The notes beneath the pieces are model-generated. The model was not told the origin of the DNA, ran no database searches, and was given only the letters and a program-made list of their open reading frames with translations. A stretch of DNA of 64,000 bases from Schistosoma haematobium. Lineage: Eukaryota > Platyhelminthes > Trematoda > Strigeidida > Schistosomatidae. Of the stretch, positions 11,801 to 22,407 are shown in pieces (within the stretch, counting starts at the first letter, position 1; the number at the start of each line of letters is the position of its first letter). Made by a program: the position numbers and the translations under genes. The stretch spans positions 33,004,616 to 33,068,615 of the forward strand of contig NC_067196.1 of assembly GCF_000699445.3 (NCBI RefSeq), given 5' to 3'.

Positions 11801-12320
11801 GCATAAACTAGTTGGTATTGTTCTATAAAATATCTTCTATCTATCATTTTCAATGGTCATCATATCCAACGTAGAACCTGACACAAGTACACATCATTTA
11901 CAAATTGCCAATACCATTATTCAATGTTCATAGATATTTCCTTTTCTTATTAAATAATTTATCTTTAAGTATTTATTGTAACTCAAACTAATGTCATTAG
12001 CTTTGATAGACCTATTTATTTTTATGTTACTGTTAGGATCAATGAATTCACTATTATTTTCTCCCCTCTAGTCGCCTATTGATTGGTCGATTGTGTCATA
12101 CTTTCTTGTTCACACTTTTGTGTAAAATGATTTACTGACATTAATCATTTTTTTATTAGATTAAAAATTTTATTTTTATTAATTAGTTAACAATAGTATC
12201 TTCGTTTATTTATTTATTTTTTTGGGGGGGAAAGCTTTCATTCTCATCTTTTTAATAATTTATTGATTTCAGCTTTTAATGCTTGAACCGAAACGTCGAA
12301 CCTTGTGTGTAGTTTTATAG
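5690..12320 (+). CDS. Rap2-like Ras-family small GTPase (three exons, 186 aa)
   Basis: Join 5690-5826, 8399-8774 and 12273-12320. A membrane-anchored GTP switch of the Rap branch, which in animals controls adhesion and cytoskeleton. Visible G-motifs are GSGGVGKS (11-18), effector loop [11 protein letters not shown] (33-43), DTAGT (58-62), NKAD (122-125) and TSAR (153-156). Thr62 in place of the Ras glutamine marks Rap, and Phe40 in the effector loop marks Rap2 rather than Rap1. Length 186 is close to the usual 183-184. The C-terminus is [12 protein letters not shown], a basic patch followed by a CAAX box whose final Leu predicts geranylgeranylation. Splice sites are CT|gtaagt with ttag|G (phase 2) and CAG|gtaagg with ttcag|C (phase 0). 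Oddities are a roughly five-residue insertion before VPIVLVGNK, and Arg156 in place of the usual Lys of the SAK motif. The start ATG sits ten residues before the P-loop, as expected. Confidence 0.95.
5827..8398 (+). other. Intron 1 of the Rap2-like gene
   Basis: It is 2572 bases long with GT-AG ends. It is AT-rich and I recognise no coding sequence or mobile element in it. A short perfect hairpin (aagttgg / ccaactt, near 6449-6468) is visible and may be chance. Confidence 0.85.
8399..8774 (+). CDS. Rap2-like gene, exon 2
   Basis: Codes for residues 46-171, from the switch II region (DTAGTEQF) through the NKAD and TSAR guanine-binding motifs to VRQ. The open frame continues past the donor into the intron, but homology stops exactly at CAG|GTAAGG, which fixes the exon end. 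Confidence 0.95.
9126..9440 (-). mobile_element. Hammerhead SINE, minus-strand copy in Rap intron 2
   Basis: Reads on the minus strand as tRNA-like head (box-B-like ggttcggttcccg) followed by the ribozyme segment at 9154-9199. The core is degraded: TTGAGGA in place of CTGAGGA. Stem II is also weak. It forms a head-to-head inverted pair with the next entry. Confidence 0.8.
9441..9532 (+). mobile_element. Hammerhead SINE fragment, plus-strand partner of an inverted pair
   Basis: Contains the ribozyme segment and the following aggttttcagtggtggtcc tail. The core again reads TTGAGGA, and the GAAA strand has become GAAG, so cleavage is unlikely. Its sequence is complementary to 9126-9210, so an intron transcript could form a long hairpin. 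Confidence 0.75.
10559..10825 (+). mobile_element. hAT-like MITE with 8-bp target duplication, copy 1
   Basis: A 267-base non-coding element with ends ggtgagac and gtctctcc. It is flanked by a perfect 8-bp direct repeat, aaattagt, at 10551-10558 and 10826-10833. The 8-bp duplication and terminal inverted repeats point to a hAT-type transposase acting in trans. The same element occurs in the opposite orientation at 20416-20704. This copy has lost part of one terminal repeat. Confidence 0.85.
11751..11800. repeat. (ATT)n microsatellite
   Basis: About 16 uninterrupted ATT units inside Rap intron 2. Confidence 0.97.
12273..12320 (+). CDS. Rap2-like gene, exon 3 (CAAX exon)
   Basis: Fifteen codons and a TAG stop, too short to appear as a separate open frame. 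It follows a good acceptor (tttattgatttcag) and continues the exon 2 frame. It supplies the basic KRR stretch and the CVVL box, exactly what a Rap protein needs after VRQ, so this exon is well supported despite its size. Confidence 0.92.
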   Translation, partial: LLMLEPKRRTLCVVL

Positions 12321-12450
12321 ACAAGAAGTAGTACTTTTATGTGTAATCATTGAAGTATGATGTAAACACATATTTACATGTACGCCTTTCAGAAAAGAAT
12401 TTGAAGTATAAGACAATGGAACAAATGCTTTTTTTATCTGGATTGACACA

Positions 12451-12456
12451 AATAAA
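12451..12456 (+). promoter_or_regulatory. Candidate polyadenylation signal of the Rap-like gene
   Basis: AATAAA lies about 130 bases after the stop codon. In such AT-rich DNA the hexamer is common, so this is only the nearest plausible signal. Confidence 0.4.
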
Positions 12457-15400
12457 ATGTGCTTTCAATTTTCGTCAAATGATCAAATCACACCAATTTA
12501 TTGCTACGAATTCATGAAAAATTAATTGCTAATGTGTTCTATTGAGTTGTAGTATAATTTTTTTCTCAATCAGTTAATTGGTTTCTGTAATGTTTATTGT
12601 CTGTCATCATCAATATTATTACTATTAATTATCAAGAGAGAAAAAAACGTGCCTTTTCAATGTGTAAAAATCATAATTCTGTTTGTTTAATCTTTTTAGT
12701 CTTCTCATTTCTCTTCTGTTGTTCTTAGTGCCTTTGTTTTAAGAGAAAATGTTGTATGTATAACTCTGTATGTATATTCTTGTCGGACTTCAATACACAC
12801 ACATATACGATTAGTTACTGTCTTCATCCTTTTTTCTATTTACGTGTTTTGTGCCAATTTTATATTCTTCTACTGCCTTAGATTCTGGTGCCTTAAATAT
12901 TTATTACGTTATTTATTATATTATGTTATCTGTATTGTTTGTTTATTTTTACACATTTCAATATATATTTTGGCACTGGTTTGATTATTGCACCAAGATT
13001 ATAACCTGTTTATCGTGTAGGTTTTCTTGAAAGTTTGTTAATTGGACAACATTACTATATGTAGGTGTCAAAGAATTCATTTACGTATACATGTATACAA
13101 CATTCACGGTGTTTATATGTATGTGTAACTGAATAGGATATCTTGTTACGTGTCTTAATTAATGAACGCCTTCTTTGTCTCCGTTATATGGTGCTATTTC
13201 AACTTTTGTGAAAAAAGGTTATTAATTGTGAAATATTTCTACTGGTCTTTTTTAGCTAAAGAAACGAAAAAAAAAGAAAGTTTATCTATATCAGTATAAC
13301 AACTGAATTGGCAAAACTTATTCGATAATTTGTCGTTATTTATCTGTTTTTTTTCTAGATAGGCTTCTTGTTTTTTCATCGTTTATGCAGCATGTTTTGT
13401 TTTTGTGTGTATTATGTAATTCGCTCATAAATAATCATTTTAAAAGTGGTATATCCATCCTTATTTTTATTAGAATGCCTTCTGTATAACTTCTTGTCAC
13501 GGAATATTGAAACTTTGTTTTTAGTTTACATCTTTTTTTGTGCATATGTACACATACAAACATCTCTCTCTCTCTCTGTGTGTATGCAACATTCTCCTTA
13601 GTTTGTGTTTCACTTTTCATTTTGTTCATTATGCATTTATTTGTTTTATCTGTATTACTTCGACTATATATTCATCATGACTGTATAATTCTGCTGTATT
13701 TCTATTAACTTGTTTAGTAGTTATGTTTAAAAAACAACCAGAAAGCTTATATTATTTTTTCTTTAACCAATTATGTTAATAATTTCATATATACACTTTT
13801 TGTAATTATTTGGTGTAAGTTTAGGTAATTAAAGTAATATACATTTTTATTGTGGATCTAAATACTCTTTCTTTATAGATATATTAAGTTGGTTGTTGGC
13901 TTCACTAATTCATATTGTTCTAATTGATTATATCATACACCATGTAGCAAGAAAAGTTCATTTTTTTTGCAGGAATTCTGGTAAATTAGTAGTTGCTCGG
14001 AACAAATCACTTCATTCTCTTTAAGGGGACGATTATATGGAATTAAACAACATTCAAATTTATTTTGTTAAATTTAGGTATCCATACAATAAGTATTCAT
14101 TACTTATCTCAAATTATTTCGATTCTCCATAATCAAGTTTTTCATTTCATTATTTCTTTCTGTACATTATAGAACTCAACGATATATCAAAATTCTTTGT
14201 TTTTATTTGCTTTGTTGAGTCGTGGAGACTACTACCTCAGGGGTGGGGCAAATGAAATACTGTGGGTTTCGAAGTTTTATGACCGATACTGTTTAGAATT
14301 TCGACTTTTTGTAGACATCTTGTTGTGATTTCAAAATAATATTGTCAAAAAATGCCTAATAACTCATTCGTATTATGCTTCTGCACACGATATATTGCAT
14401 TTATTCATAGACGAGAAAATAGATCCTTTCCGCTTCTTTTAGCGACTCCAACGAGAAGTTGGAGTTTCCAGGACTGAAATGATTGGGCTTTGTTTTATTA
14501 GGGTTTTACTATCCGGTTACCTCTATATTTTGTTTGGAGCGATGCGTGTTGAATTTCAATACAACTACATGAGGATGACAAGATCTGAGTGAGAAAAGAT
14601 TTATTAATTTAACTAAACGCATATTGTGATTTTTTATGTTTCCCAGTTTCCTGTAGTTATTCAGATTACTTTAGTTTCTATAAAAAAATGTATTACGACA
14701 ATCAATTTCGCAGATCCAGTAGATTTACTGTCTGTTTTTTGATGTATTATGTAATAAATAAGACAGGATGCTTTTAAATGGTGAGCACAACTAACTTATT
14801 GTAGGTTTATATAACAATAGTTTTAATCGACTCGACTCATATAGATCGAACCGCCAAAATTGTTAATTTAAAATTGATTTCCGGCGTAGAATTCTATTTT
14901 ATTCTTTAGAATAATAATTAACAGCATCTTTTGTAAAGTTTTTCACCGGACAAATCATAATGAAGGTGTCTCTCTGGTAAACATTTGAATAACACCTTAT
15001 TTGTCGGACGTTTAAGTAATTACTTTCATGAACTACTTTGCAACTACTTATGAGTAGCGTAACTCTGTTATAGCAAAGTTTTACGTTATATTCATGTGTG
15101 TGATCCAATCCGAAGAATGTGGTTATCCATAAAATAGTTGAATAATATTTTAATTTTACCCAGTGATCAAACTAGGACATTTGAATAATAATGCAAACTA
15201 AATTTCTACCATATTTCGATATTCTGTGTGACTCAATGCACAAATGACTGGTTTAAATATTCTCATTACAGACATTGCAAGTACAACCTGAGCGAAGAAA
15301 TATTTTTCTCAGTTATGTTCTCCTCATACCTAAACTGATTAGAATTCTATTTTTTTATTATTGTTGTGCTTATCTAATCACCACAACTGAATCAGTGTAT

Positions 15401-17519
15401 ATTTCTATACCCAAATATGAAATTTCATTTTAATGTCAAGTCATGATGAGTAGCTGGATGGAAAAATATTTCTTTGCCAAATTTATGTTATTAATTTACA
15501 AGTTAATTTTCCATTACTTTTTAAATGGGTGTCAGAATATAATACCTAAGCATTCGTAAACGCCCTATCACTCTTGATGTAATTATAAAGTATGTTCACC
15601 CACTGGTTATCGCACGTTCTAATAATTGGAAGGTTTACAGGCGTTACTGAAATTACTTTCTGTGAGCTATAGCTCTCTGCCATCTATAGGTGTATTGGGA
15701 GACAAGTACATCATCATGAAGTAATTGTCCACCAATGGCATTTTGTAGATCCTTTACTGTAGTACATTCTACTGACTTGGCACTAGATGTCTGAAAAAGT
15801 ATAGTCCTCTAGATGTTTGAGGAGAAAGCGATTCAGTCATACGGACGAATATTTTTATCACATACACTGATTTCAAGAGATGAGTCAATCATGAACATTG
15901 AGGATTTTACTAACCATGTAAATGTTATATACGTACTTTCCAATTTTAATCGTCTCGTATTGCAAATCATTCTTTCATAACCTCTACGTTTTGATAGTCG
16001 AAAAATCGACTTTAACTTTCCAAGGCTGTTGTAAAAGTCACTTAAAATCGTTAGTATCTTATAGTTGTACCGACTAAGAAGTAAATAGAAAAACGTCAGG
16101 AATAATTTTTGTCGCTGAAAAAATTCTCATATTAAAATACTGATATATGTACATAAAGCTGTGTTGTACTAATTTTTATACACAAAATTCCTCTATATAA
16201 CGTTTCAAAGTTTAACAGACTTCAATAATAGGATCACGGTCGGTATTACTGGCTATGGTAAGTATTTCAGTTTTTCTCTGAATCTTTTCATCTTGGCTAA
16301 AAGTTACCCATCTTAAAAAGTCAATAGATACTTCTAAAATCTAAGAAGAAAACCTATTAAGGCTCGCATAAAAAGCTTTGATATATTTACAAAGCGGTTG
16401 CAGGTCATACGGTCTTTCAGATGATGGGTAGCAAAGGAATTTATAATACGCATTTCGTTTTATTGGGGATTTGTTCACTGTATGTACCTGAGTTTCAGTG
16501 CTGATGTTCACTCTGAGACTGACAAATTATTGGCCATCTGAACTCAGTAACTGATTAGGTAACTAGTTGGTGCTTGAATTTATGGGCACTGGTCTGGAAT
16601 CTCAATCTGAACAATACTATGACGGGGGCACACACTGCTAATACGTCTCTTCATAAGAATTATAACTGTCATTGAAGCAAATTAACTAGGATTTGCAATT
16701 CAGTACAGGGTCATAGAATAAATCTCATCTTTGGTTGCAACCAAAAGTGATTGATTATTTTACCATGAAATCATAGGTAATTCATTGATTATGTAGTACA
16801 AGCACAAAACTGTTATTAATAAACATGAGAAATGAGCATACAAAATATGACCCTTACAAAAATATTTCAGACGGTACAATAAAATGGTATATTGGACTTT
16901 TATTGAATATTATAGAATGGATGGATAACATCACACACACTCCAGAGTATAATTTTATACGTTTGTATTTAAAGTTTACCTATCGAGAAATCACTATTGA
17001 ATTTAAAAACAGTATATTTTCATTTCAAATCACCCTTAGCAGATCTTGATTTAATCTTTAGTTCCAGGGGTGTTATTAAACTTTATTAATCTCTACCGTT
17101 TCTCTACGCTTTCCATTTACATGAATCATCCGTTTGACCTTATTTTCTGATCATATGAAACATTTCATAGGTAAATATATGGTTAAATTGTTTGAAATTT
17201 GTTGCGCAAATGTCAAGTCATTTTACTCTATAAGCATTTAAAGGAAGAACTTAATATCTTAAACTTCACGTCGGTATAATCTTTAATAGCATTTCTCGAC
17301 AATCTATATAAATACGATTTTGCCAAAATACTTTTCAGTGGTACACGTTAACTATATTCAAACGCTAAGGAGGAATTAACCATTACTAACCAATTTTTCT
17401 ATTGATCACGTTCCATACAACATTTTTCAAGCATTATTAAACTGAATGAATAGACAGTACTTGGAAGATTTGTCTGTGAGTATAAGGATGTAAGGCATAT
17501 TCATAATGAACTAAGCGGT
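12457..17519. other. Gene-free stretch downstream of the Rap-like gene
   Basis: Very AT-rich, with T-rich runs and a short TC/TG repeat near 13564. No recognisable coding sequence was found. The open frames at 13435-13629, 14899-15108 and 16825-17049 lack any domain. A small perfect stem (actccaac / gttggagt) lies near 14446-14466. Confidence 0.5.
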
Positions 17520-18478
17520 TAGTTTTTAACTCTTCTATCGACGACATTCTGAAAAGAGCTCTGATGGATGTAAGTAGTGACGGTGTGGATCTGTTGCCTG
17601 GAGAAAGACTTCTCGACCTTGAGTATGCAGATGATATTGTCTTACTGTGCGATAATGCCCAAGCCATGCAATCCTCACTTAATCAGTTGACAATCAGTGT
17701 CCGTAGGTATGGTATGTGCTTTGCACCTTCGACGTGCAAAGTACTTCTACAAGACTGGCAGGATTCTAATCCTGTACTCACCTTGGATGGTGAGCAGATA
17801 AAAGTAGTCGAGATGTTCGTGTACCTGGGTAGCTGAATAAGTGCTGGTGGTGACGTGAGTGATGAGATCAATTCACGTATAGTGAAAGCCAGAGTGACTT
17901 ATGCCAATCTGGGCCATCTTTGGTGCCTTCGTGATGTTAGTCTGGCTGCAAACGGTCGGATTTACAACGCGTCGGTGAGAGCAGTTTTGCTGTGTGCTTG
18001 TGAAACCTGGCCTCTCCAAGTTGACGGTGTTAGTCGACTCTCTGTGTTTGATCATCGTTGTCTCCGAAGGATTGCTGACATCCAGTGGCAACACCATGTT
18101 AGTAATGCAGAGGTTCGGCATCGTGTGTTCGAGCACAGAGACGATAATGCAATTGGTGTCACCATCTTAAAACATTGACTTCGGTGGCTTGGACATGTTC
18201 TACGAATGTCGTCCCAGAGAATTCCACGTCGTGCATTATTTGCGGACGCTGGGACTGGTTGGAAGAAGCGGAGAGGTGGTCAGTGAATGACATGGTGTCG
18301 TGGTATGAAAGAAAGCTGCAAAGGACTGGCTTCTGTTGGTCCTTCACGACTCCCTGGTTGGGGTCTGATAGATGGTGCTACACAGTGGCTAGAGACGTTA
18401 TCAGATATGGCTCAGAATAGAAGCCAGTGGCGATTCTGCTGTAACTTTATTTTACTTCATGAAAAATGGACGTAACTT
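17520..18478 (+). pseudogene. SR3/Perere-3-like RTE retrotransposon, C-terminal reverse transcriptase remnant
   Basis: A single frame runs from about 17526 to 18475, interrupted by a few stops. It carries the catalytic segment LDLEYADDIVLL, with both aspartates present, then CKVLLQDWQ, MFVYLGS, VRAVLLCACETWPL and DHRCLRRIADIQWQ, and an RWLGHVLRMSSQRIPRRALF motif. These are the palm, thumb and C-terminal parts of an RTE-clade non-LTR reverse transcriptase, which I recognise as the schistosome SR3/Perere-3 type. In-frame TGA stops near 17836, 18176 and 18283 break it. The 5' two thirds are missing, as is usual for 5'-truncated copies. The 3' tail continues to about 19006 with a SINE in between. 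Confidence 0.85.
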
Positions 18479-18534
18479 CTTTAACTGAAAGGATTCTTTC
18501 TGGTTGTACCTTTGCCAACTGAACTGTTTCTTTT

Positions 18535-18833
18535 TTTGATTGAGATCATGAACCGATTGATGTTAGACCACCATTAAAAACCTGTAGACACTGGATGGCC
18601 ATTTCATCCTATTGTGGGACTCCTCAACAGTGTGCGTGCACGATCCCTCCCGGGAGATTCGAACCCAGAGCCTTCAGTCTCACACGCGAACGCTTAACCT
18701 ACTGGACCACTGAGCCGGCATCCAGTGTTGTTAATGTCTAACCTCAACCAATCCACGAAATTGCGCGACCATCTTCCATTGTACTGAGGTAGATACCTGT
18801 CTCTACCCGACATGGATTAGCTCCACTGTTTCT
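18535..18833 (-). mobile_element. Hammerhead SINE inserted in the 3' part of the SR3-like element
   Basis: On the minus strand it shows the tRNA-like head (ctcagtggtccagtaggtt, then a box-B-like ggttcgaatctc) and a ribozyme segment at 18590-18637 with TTGAGGA instead of CTGAGGA. SR3-like 3' sequence appears to resume after it, so this insertion is younger than the host copy. Confidence 0.8.
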
Positions 18834-19006
18834 CCCATCATTATATATTCCACTCTTATACAATAATTTCTGTTCGTTGTTGTTGTCCTTTTATTATATG
18901 CACTTTACATTCTTTATTTATTCAAATTCTCATTGTTATTGTGTGGCGAATATATATCTGGTGCCCCTTTGTACCAATATTTATGTGTTCAAATAAATAA
19001 AATATA
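18834..19006 (+). mobile_element. 3' end of the SR3-like element
   Basis: Ends in ggtgcccctttgtaccaat followed by atttatgtgttcaaataaata, an A/T-rich tail shared with copies at 25.2, 31.4 and 50.0 kb. The position downstream of the YADD-bearing frame suggests this is that family's 3' end. Confidence 0.65.
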
Positions 19007-19655
19007 GATGATCAGTTAATTACATCGTACCATATGATAGTTTCTCAACAAAAGAAATCACTTTTAAATATTGTATAATTTAACATCATTGATACATATA
19101 GTTAAGATATAAACAAATAGTCATTGTAAGTTCTACAATAATCATCCATGTTTTATGTAATACCGACTGAATAAGAGAAAACGAAATTTTTTATTATTAA
19201 GGAATTTAAAGGTTGTCATGACAATTGACATCACTAATCAAATTTATAATCAAATAAGAAAGATAATCGCTTAATTAAATAAGAAAACCATAAAAAATAT
19301 CAAATTATTAATAAAAATGTAAAATAAGGGATATTTTCTTTTTATAAAGTTAAATGACTAAATCCAATATACAATGGAAATGTTTTCAAAATTTTACAAG
19401 TCCCATTCATTTAATTGTGTTTTAACTAAGAATATGAATATAAATAATACATGAGTCACATTGTATCAATTTTAATTTAGGCAATTGGAAACTTTCATGT
19501 TATTTACGGTTGACTAAATTGATTAGTAAAATAATTTAAAAGGTGATAAATCTCCGATGTATCTGTAAAAAGAGAGAATATTTTCATTTGTAATTAACAT
19601 TGGAACAAAAGCTACTCAACTGAGAACGATTAGGTTGAATGATTAAATTCAGAAT

Positions 19656-19717
<62 letters not shown>

Positions 19718-19860
19718 TATTTTTCCTCACCTTCTGTTCTCAGTGTTACATTGAGATATTGATTATTTTCAGTAATACTGTTGGTTAAAGTAAAATTGGT
19801 AATATTTTAATAACTGTATAGTAACTTGGCATTTTTCCCTTTTGAATTTTTTTCTTTTCA
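19007..19860. other. Gene-free AT-rich stretch with TA repeat
   Basis: No coding signal. It contains a long (TA)n tract at 19658-19714. Confidence 0.6.
19658..19714. repeat. (TA)n microsatellite
   Basis: About 28 uninterrupted TA units. Confidence 0.97.
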
Positions 19861-20116
19861 AGCTAGCTTCAATTGATTCATGATTTCAACTTGTGAAATT
19901 TCTAAAAATCTCCACAAAACCCATTCTGATAATAATAATAATCACCTGCTCACTAGTGACTGACTTCAGGAGATACTTCTGGAGTTCTAGTGAGAAGTCG
20001 TTACCAGTGGAGTTGAACCAGGTCTGTTGTGAGATAGGAACTCACTGAAGACAATGGTGTACGGTGGCGCAGCTTCGTGGATTGGTTGAAGTTAGACATT
20101 AACACCGTTGGATGCC

Positions 20117-20186
20117 GGCTCAGTGGTCTAATGGTTAAGTGCTCGCGCGCGAAACCAGTGGGTCCTGGGTCCGAATCCCGCGAGGT
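20117..20186 (+). promoter_or_regulatory. tRNA-like internal Pol III promoter of the SINE
   Basis: Box A (cggctcagtgg) and box B (gggtccgaatcccg) are spaced as in a tRNA, about 40 bases apart. It lacks a convincing acceptor stem and is not called as a tRNA gene. Confidence 0.7.
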
Positions 20187-20202
20187 GCGGGGTCGTGGAT
20201 GC

Positions 20203-20248
20203 GCACTGCTGAGGAGTCCCATACCGGGACGAAACGGCCGTCCAGTGC
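20203..20248 (+). ncRNA. Type I hammerhead ribozyme, intact core
   Basis: Stem I GCACTG / CAGTGC (20203-20208 with 20243-20248) is perfect. An internal loop and an outer TGGA / TCCA helix lie beyond it. The conserved core CTGAGGA is at 20209-20215. Stem II GTCCC / GGGAC has a five-base loop, then GAA and the A of a two-pair stem III closed by GGCC. The cleavage triplet GTC ends at 20242. All nucleotides needed for the catalytic core are present, so self-cleavage is expected but inferred. Confidence 0.85.
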
Positions 20249-20415
20249 TTCCAGGTTTTCAATGGTGGTCTAGCTTCAATTGACTCATGATTTCAACTTG
20301 TGAAATTTCTGAAAATCTCCACAAAACCCATTCTGGTAATAAAAATACTTTAATTTGCAGAATTTTATGAAAAAAGAAATAGAATAAGGTAAACAAAAAT
20401 TTTGAATCAGTCTTT

Positions 20416-20704
20416 GGTGAGACTATAATTTATGGACGATCTTTGAGCGACGCTTGACTGACATTGAGAGTGTCCACCTGGTAAGTAGGACCGAATGAGG
20501 GTTATAAATTAGTGTGATAAATTTTAATTATGATTTACGGTTGATGGTTAAGGTTAGGAATTAGATTTAAGGTTTTCATCACGAACTGACATAAGCTATA
20601 ATGCCAAGACTCTATTTAGCCAAATGGATGAGCGGATTTCGCGCCGAAATCCGAGACCTGTTATCTTATACCTGGTTGGTTCGTCCATAACTTATAGTCT
20701 CGCC
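20416..20704 (-). mobile_element. hAT-like MITE, copy 2, with long terminal inverted repeats
   Basis: A 289-base element in opposite orientation to the copy at 10.6 kb. Its ends match each other over about 25 bases (ggtgagactataatttatgg against ggcgagactataagttatgg). The flanking 8-mers are cagtcttt and tagtcttt, an 8-bp duplication with one change. The interior includes the palindromic atttcgcgccgaaat. Confidence 0.82.
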
Positions 20705-20924
20705 TAGTCTTTTCATTATAAAAATTAGTAATAGATAATTTTAGTACACCTTATTTATGGAGATTGTTGAATTTTATAGTCTACATTATCATATGCTCAG
20801 TGGTGATTAATTTAATATTCTAGTGGGATATTGTGACCGACGGAGTTCAATCAGGTAGAGCATGAAACAATTATTCACTAATGAACATGTAATAAAACAA
20901 ACTGATTGAAGTTATAAATTAAAC

Positions 20925-21065
20925 CATTGAATACCGACCCAATAGTTAAAAAGGCTAATTTCTAACCACTAAGCCTGAAGGTTTTTGGTTTGATATCTGA
21001 GACAGTCGGTAATATGCATTATTGTGTAGGCCTATACTAGGACAATATAGCTGTCTACTGTTTGT
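20925..21065 (+). mobile_element. Degenerate hammerhead SINE fragment
   Basis: ttgaataccgacccaatag and ctatactaggacaatatagc resemble the head and ribozyme segments of the SINE with many changes. It is too decayed for activity. Confidence 0.45.
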
Positions 21066-22405
21066 GGGTTTGTAATAGTTATTTAACTAACGTCAACCTA
21101 TGATGTAAACTGAAATGTAAGCATGCCTTCTATATATAGTTCTCAAACAAATATCTTTATAGAATAATTTGATATCGCCTATAATAAACAATTGATTTTC
21201 CTTTCATCACAAATTTCATTTGAAATAACAATCATTAAATGTTACTATTCTGGATAATCTAATCATATTACTTACTTTAATCGAGGTTTTGTTATCTAAC
21301 TGTAGGATTCCAAGCAAAACAATTGACTAACTCCTAAAAAGCCCACCAATTAGTGTGCTAATTGCTGATCAATGAAACTCAGATAACTATTTTTTCTATA
21401 AAGCGATTTATTGAACTCCATGCAGAATTCAACCCATATTCATGGGTAATAAGTTTAATTCTCAACGAAAAATATCTAAACGACTGGTACGTATAATGAA
21501 ATCCATACCTATATTTGAAAATCCGAACATTCATGTCGTTTACAGCGCTGTTTAGTCTCAAATTTCTGCTGAGATCAAATGTTATGTTGACTTTTCCTAA
21601 ATCTCAGTAATCACCACTAAATGTAAAGAAAATAAGTAGAATTAGATTATATCTAGAAGCAGAATAGTCAGACTGGATTATTGACACTTCTATATGTCAA
21701 CTAATCTAATGTTTTAGCATGTCATAAAAAGAATAAAAGATAAACTTATTTTTTTCCATTGCTTCATATTTAGTGTACATATTTATACTCATTATTTTAA
21801 AAAACGAGTATTCCACATAACATTAATATCATTTTAGCTAGTCCGTTAAATTCATAACTAATAACTTATTTTTACTGATCTAACACATAGATATATATAT
21901 TACTAAATAATAACTATGTCATTATAAGTAGTAATGTATCCATGAAAAGCAGATCATTTATTATATCCACGTTCTAACTTTTTACACTACCACATTATAT
22001 ATTATAATTACATTATTAACTGAGTTCGAAACAGTAATGTATAACGGCGAAAATGAAAGAAACACAACAAGATATAAACCAGCAACTAAGTTTTTATTCA
22101 TTACTGTTAAATATCATTAATAATCTCTGCATTATTAAATGTTTATTATTAGTAATAGTGATTAATAAAAATTATATAATTTCTTCTGAATACAGTAGAA
22201 AATTAGCAAACACTTATTGATTAAAAAACATTTATAAATCATCAAAACTGCATAGATATTTCATGGTTACTTTTAGTCTTTCTATTTGTTTTTACTTGTA
22301 TCTTCCCATTGTTATTTAGGACTGCAATTAATCAGTCTCAATATTGACATATGTACATCCCGTGCGAACTGCCTCGATATAGCCTTAAATCAAAAGCTTT
22401 ATTAG
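21066..22405. other. Gene-free AT-rich stretch
   Basis: No coding signal and no repeat recognised. Confidence 0.5.
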
Positions 22406-22407
22406 CA

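Larger units (their letters stand above)
8775..12272 (+). other. Intron 2 of the Rap2-like gene
   Basis: It is 3498 bases long with GT-AG ends. It contains an inverted pair of hammerhead SINEs (9126-9532), a TIR element (10559-10825) and a 50-base ATT repeat (11751-11800). No further exon is needed: exons 2 and 3 join in frame to give a normal Rap C-terminus. Confidence 0.85.
19864..20340 (+). mobile_element. Full-length hammerhead SINE with extra upstream tail (about 1.2 units)
   Basis: The best-preserved copy. It starts with a unit tail (19864-19932: agcttcaattgattcatg to ccacaaaacccattctgat). A complete unit follows: head from gctcactagtgactgac, a tRNA-like segment at 20117-20186 with box A (ggctcagtggtctaatgg) and box B (gggtccgaatcccg), the hammerhead at 20203-20248, and the same tail again at 20270-20340. 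The two tails are 408 bases apart. Because that tail is part of the family consensus (also at 42.75, 56.9 and 61.0 kb), the repeat is not a target duplication. It means this insertion holds more than one monomer length. No protein is encoded, so reverse transcriptase from a partner retrotransposon would be needed. Confidence 0.85.

Noticed and set aside
14446..14466. An 8-bp perfect hairpin
   Set aside because: Short stems like this are frequent by chance, and nothing around it suggests an RNA gene.
16825..17049. A 74-codon open frame starting at ATG
   Set aside because: Asn/Ile/Tyr-rich as expected from AT-rich DNA, with no family resemblance.
20117..20186. A possible tRNA gene
   Set aside because: Boxes A and B are good, but no acceptor stem or proper cloverleaf is apparent, and the segment recurs as the head of a SINE.
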